A stretch of 64,000 nucleotides of DNA from Tomocerus qinae. Taxonomy: Eukaryota; Arthropoda; Collembola; Entomobryomorpha; Tomoceridae. Below, piece after piece: positions 34,961 through 47,349 of the stretch (position 1 is its first letter; every line of letters begins with the position of its first letter). The translations under genes and the position numbers were made by a program. The notes under the pieces were generated by a model. The model searched no databases. It was not told where the DNA came from and was given only the letters and a program-made list of their open reading frames with translations. The stretch is from NCBI GenBank assembly GCA_020055645.1, contig CM034546.1:43028001-43092000 (forward strand), read 5' to 3'.

Positions 34961-36224
34961 TCACTGCCTTATGTTTACTGACATCAACATATTTATAACG
35001 TGTGTAGTTACAACTTCCATAAATGTAAATTTCGTTGATCGTTGGAAGATAAAAAATGGTCCAATAGTGTATCCAATGGCAGGACAGCTTTTGATGAGTT
35101 TTAGTAATAATCTGTTGTTAAATTTCTTTCCTTCTTGAAGAAAATTAGTGGATTTTGTGTGAATGCGGGGAAATTCTGCGAATATTATTATTTCAGTTAT
35201 GATTACTATTACTGCTATTAAAGGTATACAAGCAAATCCAGGCATTGGTAAAATTTTGTACAACTTGAGGGAGGAAAAGGTAAATAAAATATTAAAAATT
35301 CCTGCCAAAAACATACCTACTGGGCTGATAAAATATACCATACCACCATTCATATTTAAATTGAGAATTGTCAGTCCTCGATAGATTTTAATGGCATGCA
35401 GGGGATTACTTTTGAAAATATTTGTTTCGGAGGCGCTGATCTTATTTTTAGAACCGGTAATAATATCTAACCAAAATGTAACTGTGACAGAGTAGATAAT
35501 ACCAATGAAATGTACATAAAAATTAGGAGACGCTAAATGAATGGCATGTAGAGTCGTTGGAATTAATATTAAAGCTCTTGTTATCAGACTGTCTATTTGA
35601 AACATTTGTAAAATGTAGACTATTGGGCTGGTTTCACAGATGCAATCCCCGCAATCACTATAGCTCCAAGGATAAATTTTGGTAATATTTTCAAAAATGC
35701 AGCAATTTTTTTAAAATTTTCCACATTCCATTGCTGTTGATGTCCATATGTTTCTGCAAGCATAATTTTACAGTCTTTCAGTTTCAGTATCCTTCTATGC
35801 TACTAATTTTAAATTGTAATTAAAAAAGTTAATATATGTACATAATTTAAAAAATAGTACCTTGTAAAAATTCATCAAAATTAAGTAATGAGTTGAGAGT
35901 GACCACAATTTGTTCTGAGTTTGCAATTACGACACAGTTGAAATAGAAGGACATTATAACCACCGATTCAAAGCACAAGAATATTATCAATTTCTCAATC
36001 GATAGAGATGGTCGAAATATTTCATGAACCAGAACACCAATTATGAAAATGTTTAATAAACCAGTCAACAGAAATCCAATGCCCCAGACTGCCAGTTTAA
36101 TGTAGTTAGATGTTACTTTAAATCTTCGATTTTTCGGATCGTAGTCAAGCGGGGCAGCATAAAAAATATCCCAAGTGACATAAAAATAGAATTGTAAAGA
36201 ATCCAATATAATTTTTGCCGACAT
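34961..36224 (-). pseudogene. Gr2: gustatory-receptor-like gene with 7-bp deletion
   Basis: Exon 1 35861-36224 (364 bp), exon 2 34961-35753 starting ETYGHQQQW after acceptor TTGCAG. Hydrophobic segments throughout. The C-terminus IGPFFIFQRSTKFTFMEVVT followed by HVIN resembles the last TM region of insect gustatory receptors. Relative to Gr1 and Gr3, 7 bp are missing at about 35636-35637, between two copies of TCA, which shifts the frame and gives a stop soon after GIASV. The rest of exon 2 is open in the shifted frame for 214 codons, so the deletion is probably recent. Confidence 0.6.
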
Positions 36225-36234
36225 GTTTTAAGTG

Positions 36235-38185
36235 CTGAATACGATAAATACAAAAATATGAATGTCACCGTAAAAGTTTAGAATTAAAGTTTTACTGTCC
36301 CTTGGATTAAAAAACTTTGAATTAGTAGTAGTTTATTTTATTCACTGTTGACAACTAGAATATTTTATTCAACAAAAGTCACTGTTGAGATTTATATGGT
36401 TAGGCAATGAAAGCTTGTTCTTCACGAAGTGAGTTTTAATACTAGAATCGACAACGAAAGATGTGCTGCTATTTATATATGTCCAATAATGCCATATAGT
36501 ATGATTGGTGTGTTGTAGGTGTATGTAATTACTAAAAAATATTTAAGGTTGGAAAGATAAAAATCATTATACTTCCTGTAGAATCTTATCATTCTATCCA
36601 GATTAAATTATTTAAAACGAAAACAACAGTATGGTTATTTACACCACAGTAAGCTATTTTGGTATCTATTTACCTTACTTATAGAAACATTCGAAGTTCT
36701 AAGGAAGCGAACAGATAATAACTAACGAATGCTAAATAATATTCCAAGTTCGGTAAAGAATTATATTAACTAGATAATTTCTGCTTAGGTAGCTGATAGA
36801 ATACCCATATAGCAAAAATAATTAGCCTACACGAAGTTCATATAATAAAAATTGCCCAAACGAATATAATTAACTTTCTACCTCTAATCTTCATCTTATA
36901 CTCACATGTATACAGAATTTAACTAGCCGAATCCATTCCGTTGAAACTGTAAACTTATTTAGTACTGGGTTGAAGGGGGCTGTCTTTCGAACTATTATTC
37001 AATGATAATAACAATATAGAAGTAAATAATATACATTATTAATTATCATTCCCGAGTCCCAATATTTATCAATTTTATACAGAGCTATATCTATGAGAAC
37101 AATTTATTATCTAAATCTTCATATACATAAAGGTAACGGCAATTTATAAATATATTCTTATCGGTATACATTTGCTATAAAATCTTAATGAAAATCTTAA
37201 TGGATAACTGGGAATAAGCTTGACTATATTAAGAATGTTTGGTATATCCTTAAAAAGTGTATTATATGTAAATCAATTATTATAGTTAAACTAAATACGA
37301 AACTATTATTTTAATACATAAGTTTAGATATGCCCTACTTTATTGTAGATTTCTTACCTAGGTACTCATATTGTGGCTAAGGAAGTAAGTTCTATATAAA
37401 ATCCTTCTTCAAACTTAACTCCACATTTATTGAAGTACAATGACCATCACTTATGTACTAATAATTTTACAGTCCATAATATTAAAGTTAGGTATTGATA
37501 CAGTTAATATAATAAGCTTAGTATACTATTTTGCAAATATTTTTTTCTTTATGGGAATATACTACGATAGTATAATATTCTATTCTATTTTGTAATACAC
37601 ACTTTGTATTATCATATAAGTATAATGCATAGATATGCCCTGTGCAAAATAATCATATAAACTAAACAAATCTAAACGTAACTATAATACTAAGAATTTT
37701 AATAAATATTGTTACTGCAAAGAAATCAAACTACTCCTATGAAATAAATTTATTATGGCAAATCCACAAGAGCGAATCCACTCCTAAATGGACTAGCCAT
37801 TAAATCTACTCATATCCTTTACTATTTCTGACTACCACATACATGCATTATAAGAAGTCTAACCACAATTGTTCTGTGGGCATACTTTCTGATTTCTTCT
37901 GCCATAGATCATCGCTCATCACAAAAATAGCCAACCTAGAGCATGATACTAAACCGCTTTATGAGAATGAATGACTTTCCTTCCATTTAATGTTAGTTCC
38001 AGTCATACTTATAACATGAAGATATAATATTTTGTTTATGGAGATTTACATTAAACATTATTTACATTATTTACATTATTTATTTACGGCAAGTTCATTT
38101 GAAAAAATACAAGGTGGTAATTTAATTAATCCACTTAAAATCTATTGTTAATCTACCTAAAAGGTTTCTGCCATTGCCTTACGTT
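36235..38185. other. Gr2-Gr3 intergenic DNA
   Basis: 36235-36620 matches the upstream flanks of Gr1 and Gr3. The remainder is very AT-rich, without supported genes. Confidence 0.35.
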
Positions 38186-38193
38186 TATTGACA

Positions 38194-39438
38194 TTAACAT
38201 ATATTATTATTTATAAGATGCGAAGCTACCACTTCCAGAAATGTAAATTTTGTTGATCGTTTGAGAATGAAAAATGGCCCAATACTAAATCCAATGGTAG
38301 AACAGCTTTTGATGAGTTTGAGTAATAATCTGCTGTTGAAATTTTTCCCTTTTTGAAGGAAATACGTGGATTTGTGTGAATACGGGGAAATTCTGCAAGT
38401 GTAATTATTTGAACTATGATAACTATAAATGCTACTAAAGGTATACATGCAAATCCAGGCATTGGCAAAATGTTGTACATCTTGAGAGAAGTAAAAGTAA
38501 ATAAAATGTTTAAAATTCCTCCTAAAAACATGTCTAAAGGGCCGAGATAATAAACTATACTCTCATTCATATTTAAATTGACAATGGCAAGGCTTCGGTA
38601 AATTTTAATGACAAGCAAGGGATACTTTCGGAAAATATTTTGTTGTTTTCCCTTTATAGAAGCGGTGATGATATATAACCAAAATGTAACTGTGACAGAA
38701 TATATGATACAAATGAAATGGACATAAAAATTAGGAGACGATAAATTAATGGCAAGTAGGATTGCAGGAACTAATGTTAATGCTCTTATAATTAGACTAT
38801 CAATTTCCAAATTTGTAAAATGTAGACTATAGGACTGGTTTCAAAAGTCACAGATGCAATCCCAACAAACAGTGATAGTCCTAACATAAATTTTGGCGAA
38901 ATTTTGATTAACGCGGCAATATTTTTAAAACTTTCCACGATCCATTGCTGTTGATGGCCATATGTTTCTGCAATGTAGACATATTCAAGTATTAAAGACA
39001 GGGATCTGGTATAAATAATATTTTGATTGAAAGAGTTACTAAAAATAATTCAAAAATGTTGTCAAACACAATACCTAGTAAAAATTCATCAAAATTAATT
39101 AGCGAATTGAAAGTGGACACAACATGTTCAGAGTTTGTAATTAGGACGCAATTGGATATGAAGCACATCATGAAAATGGATTCACAACACAGGAATATAA
39201 TCAATTTCTCAATTGCCAGAGATGGCCGAAATATTTCATGAACGAGAACACTAATTACGAAAATGTTTAACAAACCAGTAAAAACAAATCCAATGGTACA
39301 GACCATCAATTTTACGTTGTTAGAAGTTACTTTAAACCTTCGACTTTGAGAGTCGTAGTCAAACGGGGCGGCGTAAAATATATCCCAAGAAATATGGAAA
39401 TAGGATTTTAAAGAATCCAATAGAATTTTTATTGCCAT
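38194..39438 (-). pseudogene. Gr3: gustatory-receptor-like gene with two frameshifts
   Basis: Exon 1 39075-39438 (364 bp, MAIKILLDSLKSYFHISWDI, ending with donor TAG|GTATTG), exon 2 from 38967 down. A missing base at about 38806-38811 (after YILQI) and another in a T run at 38371-38373 (after EFPRIHT) break the frame when compared with Gr1 and Gr2. The C-terminal motif GPFFILKRSTKFTF survives in a third frame. Two independent single-base losses make an assembly artefact less likely than a true pseudogene. Confidence 0.6.
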
Positions 39439-39444
39439 ATTTTA

Positions 39445-41255
39445 AACGATTACTACGAAAAACAGAAAATATAAAATTCACTGTAAAAGATGAAAATTAA
39501 AGTTATACTCCACCACAAATAAGAAGCTTATTATAAATGTACCTCATAGTGAGATAAGGATTTATTTTATTTAACCATAATTATGTATATTTTACTCAAC
39601 AAAAGTCACTGTAGATATTTATATGGATATCTATAAAAGTGTGTACTTCACGAAATGAGGTTTCATACTCAAATCAACAAACTAAGATTTCTGGCTACCT
39701 TGATTTTATATTCTTTAGGGAGGAAAATATAATCACTAAAAGTATTTTAGCGTTGAAAGTAAAATATAATATTACTGTTCCTGTATACCCATACGATCTT
39801 ATCATTCCACTCCGATGAAATTATTTTGAACTAAAGTAGCATTATGATTATTACACCGCGGTAAATTTATTTGGTACCTACCTTATCCAAATGTCAAAAC
39901 AACCAATATAACTAATGTAAGTAATGTTTCAAGAATAATTCTATTAACTATATAATTTCTACTTAGGTTTAGGTAGTAAGTAGAATACTCTATAGATAGC
40001 AAAAATTATTAGCATACAATATAAAATATTCCATTTGAATATAAAAAAACGTACACAAAAGTATACAAACTAGAGTCAGTAGCATCCATGCCCTAGAAAG
40101 TGGTAACTATATTTTATGTTTATATTTAGCCACGGAAGGTAAACCGTAAATCTATATAGAACTCTTCGTTATTAAATAGTAATGTGGCCTGGCAAGTTGA
40201 AGTCAATAATATATATAATCCCATGATGTTATCAAATTTATATAGAACTAACTTATGTGAATACCATATCAAGTTTTTTGTACAAATATAGGTGAGGATT
40301 TTCTTTCTCATACAATTTTAATGTGACCGGATAAATGGGAAATGTGTCTAATCTAATACTATATTAAACCGACTCGAATTATATTAGAATATTTGGTATT
40401 TCTACAAAAATATGTAAATTAATATGTGTGGCTAATTAAATACAAGCTATCATTTACTAAGTGTGTTATCGTTATATAAATTTAATACTAGGTATGTTTA
40501 GTTTATGGATCTCTTGCGCGCTTATATTTTGGATGAAGAAGTAAGTTTCGAAGCTATAGAATTGTTCTTCAAACTCAACACGTATTGTAACATTTTGATC
40601 AAAACAGTGGTTTATACTGATAACTTTAACTGTCTATATAGAAGTTGAAATTGATAAAGCTAATGTAATAATCACAGTATACAATGTTTTGCAAGTAATT
40701 TATTCTGTACGGAAGACACGATCATAGATACTAGGATAACTTGGTATCATTGATTCCAAGCTATCCAAAACTAGGAGATAATATTACAGATAGTAGCCAC
40801 TAGAAGGCAAGTCTAGCGCAAGCTTTTACCAGAATCCTTTAAACCTTAAAACTGGGGAAAGCATTTTGCCTACAAATATTTATAGTACTGTATATATTTT
40901 TAAAAATTTCTAAAAAAATTGTATATGGTTACCAGTGTGTTAACGGAGTCCTAATCCTTAAAGACTGGAAACTGTATGTTATGTCCGTCAATCTTCGACT
41001 ACATTTTGCTTTGGCTTTCGGGCTAGAAACAAAGGACCTTTAACCCAGTGGTTTTCTGTGATAATGACTTTTCACAAACTTTTGATTATAAAATAGGCTG
41101 TAAAAATAATGATGGGTTTGCTTCCAGGTGGTAAACCGTAGTAACGAATAAGATTAGTGATAAGGTTGAAACTCATGTTATAGCCACTATAGAGCTGCAA
41201 CCACTTCAGTTCAGAGAAGTTGCGGGACTTTTATTTTTTGGGACATCTATATACT
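39445..41255. other. Gr3 upstream flank and intergenic DNA
   Basis: 39440-39830 and 39870-40330 match the flanks of Gr1 and Gr2. No gene seen; the rest is AT-rich. Confidence 0.35.
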
Positions 41256-41265
41256 TCCTGTTATA

Positions 41266-42441
41266 TTACCCCGTTGTTGGATCCCATGTTTCCCCCGTTG
41301 TGGGATTCCATGTGTCACACGTTGTTGGGTCCCATGTTTCACCCGTTGTTGGATCCCATGTTTCACCCGTTGTTGGATCCCATGTGTCATCCGTTGTTGG
41401 ATCCCATGTGTCACACGTTGTTGGTTCCAATGTTCTCTCAGTTTTTGTGTGCAATGTTTTACCTGTTGTTTGATCCCATGTTACCTCTGTTGTTGGACCC
41501 CAACTACATTTAGTTCTACATTTAGTTGGGTCCCTTGTTCTACCTTTAGTTGGATCCCAGAATCCGCCTTTAGTTGGGTCCCAGAATCCGCCTTTAGTTG
41601 GGTCCCAGAATCCGCCTTTTGTTGGGTCCAAGAAACCACCTTTAGTTGGGTCCCAGAATCCGCCTTTAGTTGGGTCCCAGAAACCGCCTTTAGTTGGGTC
41701 CCAGAATCCGCCTTTAGTTGGGTCCCAGAATCCTCCTTTAGTTGGGTCCCAGAATCCTCCTTTAGTTGGGTCCCAGAAACCGCCTTTACTTGGGTCCCAG
41801 AATCCTCCTTTAGTTGGATCCCATAATCCTCCTTTAGTTGGGTCCCAGAATCCGCCTTTAGTTGGGTCCCAGAATCCTCCTTTAGTTGGGTCCCAGAATC
41901 CTCCTTTAGTTGGGTCCCAGAATCCTCCTTTAGTTGGGTCCCAGAAACCGCCTTTACTTGGGTCCCAGAATCCTCCTTTAGTTGGATCCCAGAATCCGCC
42001 TTTAGTCGGGTCCCATAATCCTCCTTTAGTTGGGTCCCAGAATCCTCCTTTAGTTGGATCCCAGAATCCGCCTTTAGTTGGATCCCATAATCCTCCTTTA
42101 GTTGGGTCCCAGAATCCGCCTTTAGTTGGATCCCAGAATCCGCCTTTAGTCGGGTCCCATAATCCTCCTTTAGTTGGGTCCCAGAATCCTCCTTTAGTTG
42201 GATCCCAGAATCCGCCTTTAGTTGGATCCCATAATCCTCCTTTAGTTGGGTCCCAGAATCCGCCTTTAGTTGGGTCCCAGAATCCTCCTTTAGTTGGGTC
42301 CCAGAATCCGCTTTTTGTAGGGTTCCATGTTCTCGTAGTTGGCCCCTGACCCTTTCCTTGCCTCCATCCATCTTGGGAACTATTGTCACTTTCATAGTTA
42401 GTTTGCCATTTCAGTGCAGGATTCATGTCTTTGGAATTCAC
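41266..42441 (-). CDS. Low-complexity ORF of GGFWDPTK repeats
   Basis: A 391-codon frame from ATG 42441 to TAA 41266. The N-terminus (about 45 residues, MNSKDMNPALKWQ...) is polar and non-repetitive. About 32 copies of the 8-residue unit GGF/LWDPTK follow (24 bp, 41520-42320). The C-terminal part holds looser 8-residue units such as GETWDPTT. No signal peptide or TM. Two other frames over the same DNA are also open, so the frame alone does not prove coding. In its favour, most changes between units are at third positions of this frame (GGATTC/GGCGGATTC-type) and the Trp, Asp and Pro are almost invariant. No known family recognised; it could be an expressed structural protein or a plain minisatellite. 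Confidence 0.4.
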   Translation of the reverse strand: MNSKDMNPALKWQTNYESDNSSQDGWRQGKGQGPTTRTWNPTKSGFWDPTKGGFWDPTKGGFWDPTKGGLWDPTKGGFWDPTKGGFWDPTKGGLWDPTKGGFWDPTKGGFWDPTKGGLWDPTKGGFWDPTKGGFWDPTKGGLWDPTKGGFWDPTKGGFWDPSKGGFWDPTKGGFWDPTKGGFWDPTKGGFWDPTKGGFWDPTKGGLWDPTKGGFWDPSKGGFWDPTKGGFWDPTKGGFWDPTKGGFWDPTKGGFWDPTKGGFWDPTKGGFLDPTKGGFWDPTKGGFWDPTKGGFWDPTKGRTRDPTKCRTKCSWGPTTEVTWDQTTGKTLHTKTERTLEPTTCDTWDPTTDDTWDPTTGETWDPTTGETWDPTTCDTWNPTTGETWDPTTG

Positions 42442-42449
42442 TTATTTTG

Positions 42450-43228
42450 AAATTATTGATTGGACGCAAAGTGTTGTAAATTTTGAAAACGGTGACCCCT
42501 TTCTGAAATAAGCAAAAATTAATCACAAATGCAAAATTTTTCACACTTATGGACTTTAAAGTAAACAGTAAATGTTATATTTAATAATAAATGTGTATGC
42601 CATTAGTAAAAAATATTTTTAGGTACAGAAAATAGCTTTAATCTGCGCTATTTTAAGTCTAAAGAATATTATAGGGAGGATATTTCAAGTACCAAATGAA
42701 AAATTAATTGAGATTACTAACTCATGGACAAAGGGAAAGATGATCGAGGTCGCTATTTCATACGCGAAATGAAAAGTGTATTCAGGCTATTTCATGTGCA
42801 AGAATAAAAGTGAAATGATATTCATCAAAACTACGTTAAATTGTGTATCTAAATCGTCTGTTTTGGGCTCTTTGCCTTAATGCTACATACTATGACATTT
42901 ATTGCTACATGGCATAAAATTTTATTTTAATTAAATTTGTGCTGTTACTATTCTACCAAACATTTTTATTGAACTCTTAAAATATTAATGATTCAATTTT
43001 CCTTAACATGACTGTAAACACTAACGTCTCTTCTGCTTTTGCATATTGATAAAAAATATTTTGTTGAATTGTTATGAAGACAGTTCTTTTTTTAATTGCT
43101 TCTCCAAAACCATTCCTCACTTCAGTTTCATCATTCTTGGTGACATTTCCTCGATCATGTAATTATGCAACTTTTTAGAAACTAGATTGACTTTTTTTCG
43201 ATTTTTGCGTGAAAAATTAGAACACTAC
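42450..43228. other. Intergenic stretch before the Harbinger element
   Basis: No supported gene or repeat. Confidence 0.3.
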
Positions 43229-43517
43229 AATAGGGACTTTGCAACAATCTGGGACGTGCATCGTAAGGCCGTAAAATTTGAATTCCACGCGGCGGGACAG
43301 ACTTTCGCTGGCTTTCTCTTTACGACTTACGTCGGCGCGCACGAATGTGCAACGTAAATATGCTGTATTTACCGTGCTCATTACGGGATGCATAACTTAC
43401 TCCTTATCGAAGACTTTTTCGAACAAATTTTGAATAACTGAGCAAATTCCTTTTACTACTGTATTGTGAATATTATTCTTTTAAGTTAATTAGATAGTTC
43501 AATTGACCAAAAGTGAT

Positions 43518-44533
43518 ATGGGGAAGTTTTCTTTTAAGTCCAATGTCAATTATGACATTGCTCTCCTAGCTGAAGTAGAAGCACTCAACCCATACGCATT
43601 TCAAGTTGAACAACCCGTTTGGGATGAAATTGCCATTAAGCTCCAGAAGTGTGAATTGAAGATGTCAGTTACTGGAAGAAGTTGCAGAGATAGAGCCAAT
43701 CTACTGCTGAAGGATTTTTCAAAAGAAGAAACGATTAGCAAAAGATTGTAAGGCTCTACAATTTGAAGTAGAATGGTCCGAATAAATATATAAATAATAG
43801 TTTATCCTTTTTAATTCTGTATAATTACAGGTCTGGTATTGATGAAGGTGATTTCGAAACAGTTAAATATTTGCTGCAGTTAAGTATTTTGAAGTTGCGC
43901 AACGATGTGGATTGCAAAAATATTCGCAAGTTATATTCCAAAAAACAGAGAGAGTGCCGAAAAAACAAGAGATTCGGTATTGATCGATTTGGAAAAGGAC
44001 ATTAATTCTGGAGGATCAGCATGTGAGCTCAAAGACGGGGACGATACACGAAATAGTCAGGAAGAAGAGGGTGAAACAAGCATTAATGTTTCCAAAACTT
44101 TAGAGCCAGATGATGGAGCTAGTTCAAAATTTCCTGAGAAACGCAATGCAGAAGAATTACAAGAGCCCAAAAATAAGCGTACTGCTGGACGAACTGATGC
44201 TGTGTCATATTTGAGAGAAAAACATGATGTAAGTCAGTGTGAGCTAAAGATACAATTATTACCTAATAATTATCTGCCTCTGATTGTAAATGTCAAATCT
44301 AAAATTATTCACAGATTGAGATGAAATTTAAGTGCGAAGAGCTGAAAATTAGGCAACAAGAAGCAGAAAATAAGCTTCTTGAACTGACCGTGGAACGTGA
44401 AAGAATTAAGACAGAATCCGAAATTCGAAAATCTGAATTGGAATTAACTAAGCAAAAACAGGCAATGGAGTTCGAAGAGCGGAGTGCAATGACTCGTGCG
44501 CTATTGGAATTTGTTCAGAAAAGTAAAAATTGA
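43518..44533 (+). pseudogene. Harbinger Myb/SANT-like DNA-binding protein, frameshifted
   Basis: Partner protein of PIF/Harbinger transposases, which binds element ends and helps the transposase into the nucleus. Exons 43518-43747, 43831-44228 and 44315-44533. Exon 1 carries the trihelix/Myb-like domain (KFSFKSNVNYDIALLAEV, then WDEIAIKL, then GRSCRDRANLLLKDF). Exon 2 carries an acidic region and AGRTDAVSYLREKHD. Exon 3 is a charged coiled coil of about 70 residues. The start is the ATG at 43518, since no ATG lies upstream. Exons 1 and 2 together are one base out of phase: the frame entering exon 2 meets a stop, and the expected frame resumes near an A-rich run at about 43930-43960. Probable single-base indel. 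Confidence 0.65.
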
Positions 44534-44684
44534 ATTATTTGTGCTAAAGACTGAGTGGATTATTTTTAAGTACTGGACTTTTATTTCATTCATCTAACGT
44601 TTCAGTATTATGAATAAAATTAATTAACACAAATGAACATTTTTAAATAAAATATTATTGTAATTCTATTTAGTTACTTGGTTT

Positions 44685-45937
44685 TCATTGGGCCAAATAG
44701 TCTTCCATGGATGGTGGGTTTAAATTAAAATATTCACTAACTTGTGACCCATAAATGCAAGTATGACAATTAGTTAAAATTACCCCCACGGAATAATACT
44801 TGCCAACAGGCTGTAACCCGATTTTTAAATTTTTCTTGAAGTCCAAAAAAGCAAAAACATTAGTCACTTTGCCAAATCCCCATTCAACAGATTCCCTAAC
44901 TTGACTCATTCGCTTGTTGCATAACAACTTTGAGGGAGTCAAATTTTGGTAGCGTTTGAAAGGTACCATCAAGCATTTTCTGAGTGGGTAGGCTGGATCT
45001 CCATACAAGTAATACGGTTCCCCTTCAGGAGTTTTGAATATATTTTCTAGCTCATTTATAAGTCCACTCTGTTGAAGCAAATAAGCATCATGCCTTCGTC
45101 CTGAAACCGGTCCATATAGACATCCAATTATGCCGTCAGGAAGCATCACGGATTGAAACTTAATAGCATGCGTTCTTTTATGGCCGTTGTAGAACTAAAA
45201 ATATGAAAATTACATTTTACTAAACATGTTTACTAAATGGAATTTGACGTTGTAAGAGGATTTTATAATTGTCTAGCTTTCGTACTTCTTTCTGATTTTT
45301 TCCAGGACGACATATTGGTCGTACTGTCCCGTCCAAAAATCCGATGCATTTGGGATAAGGTGATCCTTTATTCAAAATGGCGTCTGCGAATGAGGATAAT
45401 ACTTCTTGAGATAAATATGACTGGTGTAAATTTTTGAGGAGCTGAATGTGATGATCATAAACAAATGAGACCATAGTATTAAATATTCTTGATATTTCAC
45501 ACTGGGTTCTAGGAAATATTGAGCATAAGTCAGCAAGCCTAGTAATAAATACAATATTACAACATATAATAATCCAAATTAATGACATGTCACTTAATGA
45601 TTTTATAAAACTCGACAAATAATACTGTTATTTACCTGTTAGGATATTCCAGTCTTTTTAACAGTATGCATAAACCTTCCAAGCCAGATACTTTGTGCGC
45701 AGAAAATGTAATTACAGTTTTAGGTATTTTTAATCCTCGTCGTAACCTTAGAATGTCGTTTTTAAAAAACCTAAAATGAATTTTACAAAAATCGTCCGAC
45801 AAAGATTCAAAATTGAATACTTTAGGTCTGGGAAGTATATAATATGGTTCTTTAGGAAGGTACAATAACAACAACAAGGTTTCATCATCAATATTCTCGT
45901 TTTCTAAGAAAGGTAACAGTTTTTCAAAATAAGACAT
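44685..45937 (-). CDS. HARBI1: PIF/Harbinger transposase, intact (HARBI1-like)
   Basis: DDE transposase that cuts and pastes the element. Exons 45636-45937, 45286-45538 and 44685-45194 give 354 residues with consistent phases (2, 0). Motifs: GFLDGTVRPICRPGKNQ with D170, FYNGHKRTHAIKFQSV at 186-201, YGPVSGRRHD, GDPAYPLR with D251, and ESVEWGFG with E289, then FLDFKKNLKIGLQPVGKYY and a conserved C-terminus. All three catalytic acids are present and the length is normal. The gene symbol marks family resemblance to the domesticated vertebrate protein; here it belongs to a transposon. Confidence 0.88.
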
Positions 45938-46125
45938 TATTTTCTATAAATTCTTCAGGCAAACTATTTGATGCGCGCCTTGGATGTTCAAATTTCTTGT
46001 TTTACGTTACAACGGAAAATTGCACAAACATATCAAACATTGTCGTAACGTAGAACGTTGAAGGGAAATTTTTTTCTCTTTGCGTGCTTACGTAGCACGT
46101 ACCAGATTGTTGCAAAGTCCCTAAT

Positions 46126-46640
46126 ATGTCCCTTAAGGTATCGAATAAGCAATATACAGCTTAACTAGATTATTATTAGTTAGGCATTCTTGTATACCCA
46201 AAGCTTTCTAAGATATTTGAATTTAAAAAATCATATTACCTGCAGGTCAGCGAGTTTTTGATAATAATCGTGCACGACTGGTTAGTGTCGTAAAGTTATT
46301 CACAATATTTTTAATTTTTCAAACGAAAATATGTATAATGTTAATATGTTAATTATTAATTCCACTAAATGGCGAGGCAAATGTTAGGTTTCTGACATCA
46401 CCATTGTCTTTTTGTCATTAACATCGAATTATCGATTTCTTGCGATAAGATAAAGTGTCATGAATACCATGAACTTGATCAATTAGAAATTTTCCACTTA
46501 AGAACTATTTGGGACAATCAATACATAACTTGATTAATTGAAAATTAGGTTACTTCCTGGTCAGCCAGAGTACGAAAAGTTAAAACACATGTATTGTCAT
46601 CTATAGATAGTTTGGTATTATATAATGTATTTTATGTATA
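46126..46640. other. Intergenic stretch
   Basis: No supported feature. Confidence 0.3.
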
Positions 46641-46659
46641 AATCGAATAACATTATACA

Positions 46660-47000
46660 CCAACTATTTACACTAAGAGTACTAAGAAAAATATAAATAA
46701 TAAAATTGATAATAATGTACTGCTATGTTTGACTTTCTCAGACACAGTTTTATAAGAGTGGATATTATTTTTTTGTTGTCTCTACTTAAATTACGGTTGA
46801 ACTAACTTTGAGCGAGAGAGAATTGAGACAAGGCAAAAAAGTTTGCTCGTCAGTGGCATGTTGCACCTTATCTGTATCAGCTATCAGTAATAAAATAGCA
46901 CATTCTTCAGAAACGTCGTAAAAAATCATGAGTCATAACAATAACATACATGGTAGCCACAATCTGTTGTCACCCCGAAAGATGCAGACAAAGCTAAATG
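46660..47000. repeat. Diverged copy of the TM4-3 upstream flank
   Basis: Aligns with 52815-53150, immediately upstream of TM4-3 exon 1 (shared: ACTAAGAGT, CATAACAATAACAT, AATAGCA followed by TTCTTCAGAAA). No TM4 exon follows here, so it is a relic of a duplication or deletion. Confidence 0.5.
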
Positions 47001-47229
47001 ATAATGTACACTGTATTTCATCACTTCAATTGGTTTCCAATGCATTAGTAATTTATTTTAATATAAATTTTAAATATAATAATGAACAATTCAACGAAAG
47101 GCGGTGAAAAGTTTTGGAAGGATTTAAAATACAATAGTGTAAATAACTATTGAGTAAATATGCAAAATTTGATTACACTTAAATTTAAAGTTAAACCTTT
47201 TCGCTTAAATAAATTTAAAAAATTAGACA

Positions 47230-47345
47230 TTCATCAAGGCATGGAAAAGGTTGCCTTTTTGCTAGCAAAAAGGCAAAAAGCCACCTTTTTGCCTTTTTGC
47301 TATCTTTTTGCCTTTTTGTGCTTTTTGCCTTTTTGGAGTAGTCAC
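47230..47345. repeat. CTTTTTGCC word array
   Basis: Direct and inverted copies of CTTTTTGCC/GGCAAAAAG surround the palindrome TTTTTGCTAGCAAAAA. On the minus strand it is preceded by CAGGTGGCGGTGAC, a hAT-like terminus. No second end or target duplication found. Confidence 0.45.
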
Positions 47346-47349
47346 CGCC

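Larger units (their letters stand above)
43232..46122. mobile_element. PIF/Harbinger DNA transposon, 2.9 kb
   Basis: Terminal inverted repeats begin AGGGACTTTGCAACAATCTG and continue to about 28 bp with one mismatch. AAT flanks both ends (43229-43231, 46123-46125). It contains the two genes typical of the superfamily, a Myb/SANT-like protein on the plus strand and a DDE transposase on the minus strand, convergent in the middle. The terminal repeats and the transposase frame are intact, but the partner gene is frameshifted. Confidence 0.92.

Noticed and set aside
41481-42395. Second minus-strand frame (GTQLKADS repeats) and a plus frame over the same repeat
   Set aside because: Shadow frames of the 24-bp repeat. 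The WDPTK frame has the more conserved residues and unique flanking codons.
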